Source: Enoplolaimus lenunculus
Lineage: Eukaryota > Nematoda > Enoplea > Enoplida > Thoracostomopsidae
DNA: 64,000 nucleotides
Assembly: GCA_030248215.1 (NCBI GenBank)
Contig: JASANG010003657.1
Location: 1 to 64,000, forward strand
Direction of reading: 5' to 3'
The position numbers and the translations under genes are program-made. Below the pieces are notes generated by a model. The model saw nothing but the letters and a program-made list of their open reading frames with translations. It was not told the DNA's origin and made no database searches. This document shows, one piece after another, positions 11,111-23,080 of this stretch. Numbering within the stretch: position 1 is the stretch's first letter; the number at the start of each line of letters is the position of its first letter.

Positions 11111-11316
11111 CAACACCGGATGTCAGACAAAATTCAATCATAGTCAAGATGATGCTGAATTTGGTTATATTTTAACCTCTTCTCACAATGAGTTGCCTAT
11201 AGGCAACTCAGCGCAGTGTATATACGTTAAATAGTATATATCGCACCGTGTTTAACAATTGCAACACGTATACATAGTACTAAATCACCTCAAGACGTGA
11301 GAACCCCCTCGGGCTC

Positions 11317-11400
11317 GAGCGTCGAGCTCCTATAGCTGAGTGGTGACGGTATACGCCTCCCACTCCAGTCACTGGAGTTCGAATCCTAGCATGAAAGTAG
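11317..11400 (+). repeat. tRNA-like sequence
   Basis: TATAGCTGAGTGGTGACGG resembles an A box and GGAGTTCGAATCCTAG a B box, 48 bp apart, the spacing of tRNA genes. Acceptor and T stems do not pair properly, so this is a tRNA-derived SINE head or pseudogene rather than a working tRNA. Confidence 0.45.
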
Positions 11401-11639
11401 GTCTCAGGGGAAACAGAAAATATTCATGTGAGAATGGGTTAAGCGAAAAAGTTTCAGTTTACTATCTTTAACAACAATATTTTAAATGTTGTCAAAATAT
11501 TGTTTTCTTGGTAGACGGCAATTATAACTTTGACAATTAGCCCATAGTTTTAATTGCCCAATGTTCACTGAACTGCCACTTTGATTAGAAGATGACAAAT
11601 TAATCAATCGTCGGTATAAATACCACAGCAGCTTGAAGT

Positions 11640-11970
11640 CAATTTTCTCCTAAACTCGAACTGCCAGTGTCGCATCGTATTTTCCCACCATCATAATTTT
11701 ACGCAAAATAAAGAATTATCTTTTTATCCCATCATATTTTTCCCTAATAAGGAATTATTTTTTGCCCCATGATATATTTATGTTTACCCCCAAAACAAAT
11801 TTCTACCCCAAGTACCTCATTTTTGTACCACTATTACTTTTTTACCTCAATAAGATACGATCCTTTTTTTGTTCTATCATAATTTGGCCCCCAACATAAT
11901 TTCTACCCCAAGTATTTATTTTTATCCCACCATCATATTTTTACAATAGGTAGGCTATCATATTTCTAAC
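11640..11970. repeat. irregular short tandem repeat (ATTTTTACCCC-like)
   Basis: A run of about 30-bp irregular units built on TTTTTACCCCAxxATAATTT / TTTATCCCACCATCATA words. Copies vary strongly. Nothing coding. Confidence 0.5.
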
Positions 11971-12310
11971 CTTTCATAGCTTTACGTCACAATAGGCTTA
12001 AGGTTATAGCAATTATATATATCAGCTCCAATAAGTCGTCCATTTGTGAATATAATACGATACTTGCCTGGATCAAGACAGATTATATATATGTATATAT
12101 AGATATCTATATATATCGCTGTTTTTCAGCATCGGTTCAACACTGTCGGTAGCCCCATCGTCCAAAAATAATGAAAATTTGACCCATGGAACGCATCTTT
12201 TACCGGATCAGCGCAAAATCAGAAATTTGTGCTAGTAATTATCTGGGTGTCAAAATTAGCTAAAAATCACGTAAATATTTCCTCGCAATTTTTCGTTAGA
12301 TAAACTGCAA

Positions 12311-12685
12311 TTGGGTGCAACCGGAATTCCGGTTACGGCAGGGAAATCCGGTTGTTTTCCGGTCCCGGTATTGTTTAAAATTATTTAAAGACCAGTAAAT
12401 GTATGCACTCCTCAATCGTGTTGGCAGAAAAATAAACATTTTGGAAACATTCATACTATTGGCAATCCGATTCTCGCGAGGTATACTGTATTACCTATGC
12501 GTTACGCGACCATAATGACTGAGCGTGGTAGATTTTCACGAAATTAATACAACAAATTCAACACCATTTTAATTGCATGTTTTTTCAGCTTAGGGGAAAT
12601 TTTGTTTTGCTGCTGTTTTTATTTTTCTTAGTTTTTGTTATAGACCTCCGGTTCCGATTTTTTACACCTCCAGTTGCACCCCGAT
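12311..12685. mobile_element. decayed hAT-like copy (CCGGAATTCCGG family)
   Basis: Left GGGTGCAACCGGAATTCCGG and right CCTCCAGTTGCACCCC are inverted and match the ends of the better-preserved 16.7-kb and 32.0-kb elements. No target duplication is recognisable. Confidence 0.55.
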
Positions 12686-14165
12686 ATTGCTGTAGCTTCC
12701 ACTGTTCAAAAATAATCTTGCTAACAACGTAGTTCTCATCTCAAACAATCCGTTTTAAACATAGGGCGGATTCAAACCTGCATAAATACTGCAATTTCTG
12801 GTTATCACTGATTCTGACCTAACAGCTCCGTAAACAAACTGGCAAATATTTTACTGAAAAGCAGCAAATTCAAACAAAAGCATAAAACTTATGTCGCAAG
12901 ACAGATATGAAAACTGCAATGCAAAATTACACGGATTAGTTCATTGCACATAATTTACAGCAAAAGCTCAAAGTGCGATGTACTGTTTGTTGGAAGATTA
13001 TTCGTAAAGCCTAAGCCTAAGTAAAAATTTGTCAAATGTTTAAGCTTACTCTATTGTAGTCCCGCAGAAAAAAATTGCGCATGTGATCTTTACATTGATC
13101 CAGCCACCCAACGATGTTAAAATAGATAAATAGCATTGAATGCGATATGAATAGAAATAAAAAATATTAAAGCATAGTTACACAGATCAAAGCAAAAATA
13201 TAGTCTAAAATCAGCCAGAAAACGGACGGCCCCAAAAGTGGGCCCGACAAAAGGTCAGGTAAGTAAATTATGCAGGTTTTTTCTACATTAATACAGTGTT
13301 TTTGATTGAAAAATGACATTAGGAGAATCAAATTACTATTTCATTAAGTATCAATATTTGACGACAAATGATGATAAGCGTACTACACACTACAGAGCTG
13401 TCATATACCTAAAAAGGTACATATGCCAGCTAAGGTGGTCACAAACTTTTACGTGATTGAATCGGGCAAAAATTCTGCAAACAGATTTGTAGTTTTATAG
13501 ATGAATGAAAAATGATATTTAATCAGAAGTTTGGTTGCAAACAAAACGCTGCATATATCTGCAAGAAATCAAGATTTTGTATTTACAGGTTCAGCACTAA
13601 AATGGCGTATGGCTTCTGGCTCGGAAAAACCGGAAAACCCGTTTTTTTCGTTACTTTTTACCGGTGCCCAACCCTGAAAATATGCATGATAAAACAACCG
13701 TATAAATAAAACATAAGGCACACGAGCAGGTTATGGCAATCAACTTTGGCAAGACATAGCATTTTTGCACGTAATGAAAATCAATGTATAAAAACTTATA
13801 AAATGCAATTACAGAAAGCTCACCAATATGGTAGTATGAATAACTAAAAATTCACATTAAGAATTTCCCTGAACATAACAAAAACCAATGTTTTTGCGCT
13901 ACTTTTAAAAAAATGCTAATATAAAGAAATTGCATACAAGCAATATCTTGCCTAGATAAATGCTACTTGTTAGATCCTATTACTAAATTGAATCTCTATT
14001 GACCACTAGACGCTTTAAAGTCTTTAGTAAAAATTGCACAGCAGCTGTAAAACAAAGTATTGCGCTTAAAAATAAAAACAAGACACATGACAAAAATAAA
14101 AAACAAACAATGATTCCAAAAAATATCTGTGTTGAATTAAAACTTCATCAGTTTGTCAAACCACC
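12686..14165. other. no gene recognised
   Basis: AT-rich. Around 13010-13110 there is a piece of the telomere-hexamer family (CCTAAGCCTAAG, CTCTATTGTAGTCCCGCAG). Near 13630-13676 GGAAAAACCGGAAAACCCG...CCCAACCCTG looks like a hAT right end without a found partner. Open frames at 13512 and 13999 show no family signal. Confidence 0.4.
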
Positions 14166-15373
14166 TCATTTCTTCAGCTCTTCAAGAAGGTCAGGAACCA
14201 TTTCTTTTAACCGAAACTTTTGAATCTGAAAATTTTTTAAATTTAGCACAAAAGACATTGTACAGCACACAAGATAGTATTAGCTATCGAAAATATTTGA
14301 AAAAGTGAAAAAGAATTTTTATACTGCTTAGCTCTTACCCATCTACATTATTTTAAACACACTACAATGTGTCTAGCGTTATAGAGCATTACGTGTTTTG
14401 TACACTACTACATTTTACTGTATTACTATCATGTCCTGAGAGTAATAACTACTCACCCGCTTCGTCAAAGACCGCGGAAAGTCATCCATGAACAACACGT
14501 GATCAGGTTCCGGAAGCTAAAAGAAAGCTAACTACATACAAAAATTATCAAAATCATACATGTTAAACAGATTTCGTGTCTGTACTTTCAAACAAGAAAA
14601 TTTAATACGAAACTACAATGTTGGTAGTTATTATAAGTTAAAAAGTGATGACTGTTTATCTCTTAGCTCCGAAAGATAAACAAAAATTTGCCAAGCGAAT
14701 ACCATCGCTTTACTGCAGAAGAATGAACGGAGCTTACAATTTTCCAAATAAAATATTCGTTACCTTTTCTGTTTTACACAACTCTATCAATTCGTGATGC
14801 AATTCTTTCGAACCGGCACCACGATTTTTGCATATTGCGCAAATTACCAATTTGCCTTGTGGAGTTTGAACAATCTAAATGTAAAAAGTTAACAACACTG
14901 CTTACTATAAAACATAACTTACTTGGTCTAGAGTGGTAAGGCGAAACCTTACGTAAAACAATCAACTGGCAAGGGATCTAATTATACTTATGAGAAACTT
15001 TGCATTGATGCTGAACAACAGCAAAGAGAGAGAGTTTATTAACAAAACAACGCGACATTCACATGGCAACTTTAACTTAATTCAGGAAAAAATCGTCAGT
15101 TACATTACTTTATTGCGAGGTCAACGCAAAACCGAGTTCAGCGGTTAAGCTTAGAATCTGGTCAACATGTGAACACTTATATACGATTCTATTTTCCGCA
15201 AAGCGAACCATTTAATTTTTGACCAATAACTTACATATGATCGTAATTTACAAAACAAGGGTTCGTGTTTGCTCAGCAAATGAAATTAGCATTTACGCTC
15301 CAATATCTACACCTAAATAGGTCGGATTTCTAAAACCAAAACAACTAATCAACAACAACAACATCAACAACAA

Positions 15374-15405
<32 letters not shown>

Positions 15406-18400
15406 ACAACAACAACAACAACACAACAACAACAACAACAACAACAACGACGACGACGACAACACAAAATACAGTCCTTAATGCACCTGGCATCCGACAA
15501 TCGACTTGTGACCGTTAATAGTCCGTTCCATTTGAATTGGATAAATCAATGTTCCATTGTGATGAAACAGATCTGATTTCAATCCGGCGAGTTTAATATA
15601 ACCGTCTTCGTCCATTACCGCCATATCTCTAAAACAGAGTACATCAAACATACATGGTCAAGCCTTAACGGCTATAACGCATCGACAATCATAAATAAAA
15701 GTGTAATGTATTTACATAGCCGTCTTAAAACACTAACTTCGAATAAACGTAAAGTATCTATGAATTAAATTTGTATGTTCAAAGCAAACTTACCCAGTGA
15801 ATATCCAACCGTCTCTAAAGCACTGCTTGATCTACTGTTCCTCTTTGTAGTACACCAGAAATGCTGAGCCACAGACCACCGACACTCAAAGCAAACTTAC
15901 ATAGCGTATATTCAATCGTCTCTGAAGGACTGCATAGTCTACTGATGGTCTTTGAAGTACTTCAGCAATGCTCAACCACGGACCGGCGGTCGAAGCAACT
16001 TACCCAGTGAATATCCAACCGTCTCTGAAGGACTGCTTGGTAAGCCGCTCGTCTTTGCAGTACCCTAAGAAATGCTGAGCCACCGACCGGCGCTGGAAGC
16101 AAACTTACCCAGTGAATATCCAACCGTCTCTGAAGAACTGCTTGGTAAGCTGCTCGTCTTTATAGTACCCCAGAAATGTTGAGCCACCGACCGGTTTAAT
16201 CCATAGCTCTCCCGGTTTTCCTACAGGCACAATAGTGCCGCTGTCGCTTTCGACAATTTTTGCCTGAAACAAACCGCTTAAAAACAGCACTTCCTCTACC
16301 GATTTAAATATTAACATTGCATAATATACAAGATTTTTGCGTCAGTTATAAATTTTGAACCAAGCAAGCCGATAACTCTTAAATCGAAAATTTTCGCTCA
16401 CAATATAAAGTACAGGCTGAAACTTAAGCCAGATATCAATATTGCACAAAAAAGTACTTACCTCGTAATGATCACCAACAGTACCAACTGTATCCATTAG
16501 TTTTGTTGGATTCCCATCGGTGGCAAAGTAAAACGGCAGTGCGATTACATCGGTGCTTAGGTAACCAGTCTGCAAGAAATAAGAAATGTGTATATCTGTT
16601 ACATTTAAATCAAATGCATGACATTAACGTTAATTTAAATTTGCCATCACTTTCAGTTAATCTCTAGTATCAGTTCTTATATAAACCAACCAGGGTGCAA
16701 CCGGAATTACAATTTACCGTAACCGGAATTTGAAAATTTTACCGGAACCGGAAAGTGAAAAATGCATTTCACAAAAATTTCATTTTAATCTTATTTTTTG
16801 CTCTATTATTTGTGAAATAAACTTAGTCGAACATAGGTATTTATTTTATTTGTTGTATTTTAGATTTTCATCATAGACTGAAGTGAAATCCACCATCAGT
16901 GGCTTATATTCGGAGTACAAGTGGCTTTCAAAAGAGATTCTTAAAAATTAGCAAAGTTAAGAAGAAAACGGCCAAATTATAACACCGTAATTTTTAAATC
17001 CGGTAAAAATTTACCGGAACCGGAAGGTGAAAAAATGCCGGAACCGGAATTCCAGTTGCACCCTGAAACCAACAGCTACGTTATCACTATCATTGAGCTC
17101 AAATTTTTACAACATGGCAACTAACACAAGTCAGTTTTAATGAAAGAAACGTAAAAATTTTGACAACTGTTAAAACATACCGTTACATCAGTAATATTCG
17201 TGCTTTTTTGCATAATATTAATGAGTTCTGTCGGTAAATTATCGCCAGCCAAACATACTAAAAGCAAGCAAAAACAAATTTTAATCCACAAACTTAACCC
17301 TACAATACCGAATAACAGTCGATTTCGAAGTCTTTGTTAAATGAAACTTTAAAACTTGCTTACAATGACACTGTTTTTCGAAAATTACATACTTCGGGCT
17401 CTGAAAATATTGAATGTGCGCACTAATACTTGAACTATATGGATCAAAAATCATAAATTATATTAAAATAAGCGACAAAATAGTGTCGATTGTTATGTTC
17501 GTTAGCTTACAGCCATAACGTTATCCAGCGTAACCTTAAAAAGTCTATACAATCACCTACCCGAAGTCATCGATGACAAATCAAACTTCGCTCTAGTCGG
17601 CAGCCGTAGCATCAAGTGAAATGCAATTGGATTCGTGATCATCGTCGTACACCTAAAATACAATCATCACCAATATTCAATTTATTAATACTTTAAGCAG
17701 CACAACCATAGTTAAAAATATAAAAATGTACATAAGCACATTTTGATAAAACCTTTTAAGACTCTTGCATATATTTATGAAATGTGTATACATGTATACC
17801 GTTGCGTATATACCAGTCGTAGCGGGACTACATGTATTGAAGCGAAGCTCGAACACATGCTAGCAGTTAAACTAATATGCAAATTAGTTATTAGCTAACT
17901 ATTTATTTATTGGTTTTAAAGGTTTGTAAACATTTTATTCAGATTCCTCGCACTCAAAAACCCTAAAGTAACCCTAATAACTTGAGAAATAATTCAAAAA
18001 GAAATTATTTAGGCTTATCAATTAAGCAAATATGCAAATTAGCTATTAGCTAACTATTCGATAATCGGGTTTGAAGGTTTGTAGACAATTTATTCAGATT
18101 CCTCGCACCAAAAACCCATTATTGCTGAAATTAGATTGCTTGTAACCCTAATAATTAGTGAAACATTGCAAAACGCCATTGCAAAACGTCTAATTCAGGC
18201 TTATCAATTATGCTTAAATGCAAATTATTTATTAGCTAACTACTCTATTATCGGTTTTAGACGTTTGTAAACAATCAACTGAGATTCCTCGTACCCAAAA
18301 ACCTTTAGTAAACCTAATAATTAATGAAATAATTAAAAGTCTAATTTTTTTCTTGTAAATTAAGCTAATATGCAAATTATCTATTAGCTAACTATTCAAT

Positions 18401-21400
18401 TATCGGTTTAAGGGGTTTGTAAACAATTTATTCAATTTTCTCGCACCTCAAAAACCCTTTAATACTGAGATAAGATTGCTCCTAACTGCAATAATTAGTG
18501 AAATAATGTAGAAAGTCCTAATTTAGACTTAATTAATTATGCAAATTAGCCTGTAGCTAATAAACGGCTTCAAATTTTAAACCCCAATGCAAGGTTAACA
18601 CTCCAGGATAATTGGCTTTCAAACAAAAAAGTTTGTCAAAATTGGTTCAGCCGTTCCTGAGATTCTTTTCGGACGGACGGAAATCCACCTTTCGACCCCA
18701 GAGTACAAAACATAAAACGCTTCGCGAAATTCCGAGCTTCGCTCGGAGTTTTGCTTCGTTCAATAACGCTGCAATATAGCACATTCTAGCATAAGTTTAC
18801 TGCATTTAATTACTGAGTTTACTTTTGTGACTGAATGGCCTTGAATATTGCAGGCGGTTGGGGTGAAGGCGACGGAAATACAACCTTACAACCACACACA
18901 AATGGAGCAAACGCTGCTATTGCAAGTATCGGTGTTCGAAATACAGGCACTGGACAGCATAAAATTTCGCCCTAAAACAGCAAAATACAAAGAGAAATTA
19001 AAAGCTTCAAACGTAACGTACCTATAAATGAACTGCAGCTTGAGATTACCGGTCACCGCTTTTATCAGCGAAAAGAAGTTAGCTCAAATATTCAAATGGC
19101 GTATATAGTAAACAATAAAGTTATATCAATGCAAATTCATACAGGTTGATCTAGATAAAGTCGTTTCGTTGCAACAGCGCACGCATTGATGATTTGAAAA
19201 TGACTCAAACAAACAGGTTTTTGATCTCCAGAAGTCCCCTAAAACACAACAGCAAATTTATTGTTTAAGTGGCGAACTTAGCCGTTCTCCCTCTGTAATC
19301 ACTCGCACTGTTGTCAGTGGACTTCATTTGGATTAATTTAACAAATATTAAGGCATGTACGTAAAATTAAACAAATTTCTGCTCATTCCAAAATCAGAAG
19401 ACACATTCTAAAAGAAACTTGTTGCACTACGGCAAATTATTTCGTGGATCGTGATCCTGAACATTGGATAATATTGTACTGTAAGCAGAGCCTGTGGTGG
19501 ACAGTAAGGTCTTGATATTCATCGCTCAATAATAAAATGCTAATTGGAAATATATGACTGAATTCAATACACTGATATAAGCAAAATACAAAGCGTTAAT
19601 ATAACAAAGGTACCGATGTGTACTGAATTGTGCACAGCTCGTTTGAATTGCTTGCATCACACATTTCATTCAACTTCTGCGTTTCGGGTTTTGCAATTGA
19701 CAATAACAAATCAAACATTTTGTAGCAACCCCTGCGTAATACAGTAATAAGAGATTACGCTAATTTGTGAATCACCTCCCAAGTTATGTCAGTTTAAAGA
19801 ATCACCAAAACTATTACGAGACACCAAAACATACAATTAATAACACTTCGAATAATTTTGTGCAAGCAAGAACGCCGACGGTTAACACTTAAAACACGCA
19901 CTGAATTATCTTACAGGGTAGCAACAAACGCTTAGATTTTGTTAAGATTTGGTAAAAATTGAAGTTCCAAAATCGGATTGCGCTTTGGTTTGGAGAAAGC
20001 CGAGTCAAGTAAGGTTTTGTAAGCTAGAACAGACCGAATTATTTTTCGAAATTCTTTAGCACTTTCCGTTCCGGAATTCAACTAGCATTTCGATATTTCA
20101 AAATTCACATGTTCCTATTGGCTACATAACATTCAGCTTGCTAGATCGACATGTCAAATGGATGCACTTCTAACTTTATTTCGCATTTTTCTCAATTCAA
20201 AGTTAAGGTACGGATACCAATTAGACAATATTGCAATGGGTTCGGATTGGGAATCGATGAAATCATACGTTCGCTGCCACCCTCGCATTCATTGGTATAA
20301 CTCACGGGTATGTCGCAGCGTCTTTGCCTTCTGCAATAATGACGTGCTTCAGCAGAGGAACGCTTGTTAACGAAAGCTTTCCAGGCATAAAATTTTCCAT
20401 CTCCGGCAAGCGACTGACCAGTGTCGCATAGCAGTGACCAGGTTTGATTGTAGGAAAACCGATCAAACATTTGCAATCTGTCTAAAATTGGTATCTGCAG
20501 AAGGGTAAAAAAATGCCCCTGAACAAAAAATTTCATTTATCCTAAACCTTCATAATTAATTTGAAATCTTTCACCACAATGCTCTGAATGTTGAAGACAA
20601 TTACATTGGTTACGCTTTAATATGTACTTTTGTGTTTAGTTATATTTGTAAGCAGTAGCTATGTTTTCCTACTGGCTCGTTGAAAACTGTATCACTGGTA
20701 GCTGTAGGTATTCGTGTCATGACAAGCGCTGGAGACTTACTTGAACTAACTGAGAAACGAGAACATCAACAGGTGTCGCAGGATTAATGTTTGTAAATAT
20801 AAGTCTGGCCCTGGCACATGCATACGTGGCAATCAAAAGTTCCGAGTGATTAGAACCCCAGAGTGTAACATGGTCGCCAGCCGTAAGACCAATGCTGAGT
20901 AATGCTGTTGCCATGAAATCAATCTGAAAACGCTACAGTGTTCAATCTGAAAACGCTACAGTGTAAAAATAACACTTAAATCAAGTGAAAAGAACTGCCG
21001 CGGACGGACCCCTGGAATCCGGAACAGTATGTTACGCATAAAATTTGGTATCGTTCTAATCTTACGCGCCATACTAACTGCAAAACCAACCGCTCGGCAG
21101 CAAACTATACGACTTAACAACTGCCTTAACAAAAAGCGTAATAGTAAACACACGAGTAAAACACAGCGAAGGATGCCTAAAAATGACAATGTCCAAACTT
21201 CAAACGATTGGCTGCTAGTTTTTTACATTGAAGCGTGCATACCTCTTGCAATAGAGATCGGTACACAAAATTTAGCCCACTACCATTAGGACCTTCTTCA
21301 GAAAAAGCGAGCGCTTCTTGAATGCCTCTCGTCTGGCAAGCGTCAAATATTAACCGACCAAGGGAAACGTTTGATATTAAACTAACGTCCATTCTGCCAG

Positions 21401-21446
21401 CAACGTAAGACTCCCGCAAACCGTCACTGCCATTTTCAGCCCCCAT
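14166..21446 (-). CDS. ACSF2-like acyl-CoA synthetase homologue, catalytic motifs altered
   Basis: Exons in order: 21243-21446, 20741-20923, 20306-20481, 19143-19238, 18823-18971, 17561-17652, 17181-17257, 16462-16569, 16109-16263, 15487-15628, 14764-14874, 14457-14516, 14166-14225; all have GT-AG borders and, apart from one gap, matching phases. ATG at 21446, stop at 14166. The product (at least 537 residues) follows the ANL fold of ACSF2, which makes medium-chain acyl-CoA: GLTAGDHVTLWGSNHSE, IFTNINPA, KFDLSSMTS, GELWIKP, GWIFTGDMAVMDEDGYIKL. About 20-50 residues between exons 3 and 4 could not be placed; 19915-19982 is a weak candidate exon. Motifs that make the enzyme work differ: the P-loop TSGTTGxPKG reads TSGDQKPVC, YGxTE reads GYLSTD, GRxKD reads GLKSD, GGENIYP reads NGTLIYP, and the C-terminal GK reads KR. 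Only TGD is kept. Open frames and clean splice sites argue against a plain pseudogene; a pseudoenzyme is my inference. Confidence 0.8.
15341..15465. repeat. CAA/CAT/CGA trinucleotide microsatellite
   Basis: Runs of CAACAA, then about ten CATs, then CAA and CGA. It lies in the intron between two 3' exons of the ACSF2-like gene, so it is not translated. Confidence 0.85.
15790..16195 (-). repeat. fourfold tandem duplication of an exon 3' end with its splice donor
   Basis: The last 85 bases or so of the exon 16109-16263 plus its GTAAGT donor are repeated three more times downstream in the intron, with donors after 16004, 15901 and 15794 (spacing 105, 103 and 107 bases). Copies carry substitutions and small indels; each keeps GTAAGT. 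None has its own acceptor, and read-through from the true exon meets TAA at once inside the first donor, so they should not add protein. Confidence 0.85.
16691..17065. mobile_element. non-autonomous hAT-like element (CAGGGTGCAACCGG family)
   Basis: Ends CAGGGTGCAACCGGAATT and AATTCCAGTTGCACCCTG, flanked by a perfect 8-bp repeat AAACCAAC (16683-16690, 17066-17073). 375 bp, non-coding, inside an intron of the ACSF2-like gene. A near-identical 373-bp sister is at 32.04 kb, so this family moved fairly recently. Confidence 0.9.
17812..18770 (+). repeat. interspersed repeat with 150-190 bp tandem units
   Basis: Begins ACCAGTCGTAGCGGGACTACATG (short hairpin GTAG-CGGGA-CTAC), then four to five tandem units each with ATGCAAATTAG-TATTAGCTAACTA, CCGGTTT-like, TTTATTCAGATTCCTCGCAC and CCCTAATAATTAGTGAAATAAT. 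A unique right part contains GGTTCAGCCGTTCCTGAGAT, and a hairpin CCGAGCTTCGCTCGG lies near the end. An inverted relative is at 34.25-34.84 kb. Terminal hairpins plus internal minisatellite recall Helentron-associated elements, but diagnostic ends are not certain. It lies within an intron of the ACSF2-like gene. Confidence 0.75.
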
Positions 21447-21974
21447 GATTTAAATTTCCTAAAGTCGGCTAAAAATAAAGTGCAAAACATTTTTGGAATG
21501 ATCCTAAATGTCTGTGTAATGATTCAGGTTTCAACTGATAACTCTGTATTAATTGTTATTCGACTGAGTGCCAGGAATGGGCGGTCTCGGTTAAAAACCG
21601 AGACAGAGACCGAGAACGGCCATGAGGAAAACTAAATATCCAAAAACACTGCAAAAATTGCCGTATATTTGACGAGTCGCTGAAACCTGCGCAAACCAGT
21701 TCAAATTCGCCAACCTCAAGGAGCTAGCAAAACAGAACAACACAAGTTAGCGATGACGAAAGCTAACTACCAACAAAATGGGGAAAACATGTGCAGCGTA
21801 GTTATTCAACGGCCATACAGGGCCCGGGTTGCAGTAAACATTGCATAAGTAATAAGCACTCAAGAAACGCCTAAGTTTAACTTTTGTCTAAATGACACCG
21901 CGGTGCAGCCATAACCTCAGTTTACGATTGGTTGTAGGATGGCTCAGTTTATATTTTAGTTTTGACAGTGAAAA
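21447..21974. other. 5' flank of the ACSF2-like gene
   Basis: Presumed promoter region of the ACSF2-like gene. A CGAGACAGAGACCGAGA purine stretch lies at 21597-21615. No TATA box or other regulatory site can be named. Confidence 0.3.
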
Positions 21975-22410
21975 TAGGAGAGTATTGGATCCACCTAAAT
22001 TGACCAAATTCATACATATTTTATACAGTAACTTTTGCACCAAAAGTCATTTTAATTCTCCTTTTTGCTGAAATATTGGAAAAATAACCTAAGTTGAAGA
22101 TTGATATTGACTTCATATAATGTATTTTATATTTGCCTTATCCAGTGAAGCGAAATCTACCTTCGATTATTTATTCTCGGTGATTTTCAATTTTTATATA
22201 TACTATACTAATTAACTCTATTTTATTTGTATCATCACTAATTGAACACGTGGCTTCGTAAAGGCTTCTTAGAGATTAGCAAAGTTTCAAAAACAACCAA
22301 TTTAGTACTTAAGGAATTTCTAATTTCGGTGAACATTTGCCAGCGCCGTACATAACCGGAAGGGGAAAAATGCCCAAACCGGAACTGAAAATCAGGTTGC
22401 ACCTTGAAGC
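21975..22410. mobile_element. decayed hAT-like copy
   Basis: Diverged relative of the 16.7-kb and 32.0-kb elements in the same orientation: AGTCATTTTAATTCTCCTTTTTGC, CAGTGAAGCGAAATCTACC, GCTTCTTAGAGATTAGCAAAG, and right end CGGAACTGAAAATCAGGTTGCACCTTG. Left end lost. Confidence 0.6.
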
Positions 22411-22499
22411 ACTTCCAGATGAATTTTTCCGAACGAATAATGCCAAGGTAACAGTCTCTCCCGGGCAAAATCTCAATGGGAAAAAATTAACTTAACACT

Positions 22500-23080
22500 G
22501 TAAGCATGTGAGACATGCATGTCCTAGTGCATATGCAATAAATGCAATGCACATTGGGTTGTACGGTCGACACATATAGTCGACGAAAAATGCAGTTGGA
22601 GAGGCGGGCTACGTGGCGCAGTGGTAGAGTGCTCGCTTAAGGATACATAGGCTAAGAGTTCGATCCCCGCTCTAGCCCGCTTTTCCAGCTGCTTAGTTGA
22701 AAGGTCTAAAGTCCCGGTTCCTACCTAGACTGACATGGGGGATACTCCGTTTACGCAATGGTAAACTGCCGCGCTATGAACACGGTATCCAGTCAAAAAT
22801 AGGATGGACGGTCAAGGGACGACCTTGTTGAAAATAAGGGCATGTAAGCATGTGAGACATGCATGTCCTAGTGCATATGCAATAAATGCAATGCACATTG
22901 GGTTGTACGGTCGACACATATAGTGACGAAAAATGCAGTTGGAGAGGCGGGCTACGTGGCGCAGTGGTAGAGTGCTCGCTTAAGGATCCATAGGCTAAGA
23001 GTTCGATCCCCGCTCTAGCCAGCTTTTCCAGCTGCTTGGTAGAAAGGTCAGATGTCCCGGTTCCTACCTTGACTGACAAA
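22500..23080 (+). repeat. tRNA-like SINE, young tandem dimer
   Basis: Two nearly identical copies (about 22501-22734 and 22842-23079) of the unit at 10.15 kb, each with head, A box, B box and the CCTAC-TTGACTGACA tail, separated by a linker of about 108 bp. The high identity points to a recent event. The linker (22735-22841) holds GGATGGACGGTCAAGGGACG, also seen in the old dimer at the window start, so head-to-tail dimers are a recurring form of this family. Confidence 0.85.

Noticed and set aside
19915-19982. Missing exon of the ACSF2-like gene
   Set aside because: Acceptor and entry phase fit, but its end phase does not match the next exon, so I did not add it to the model.
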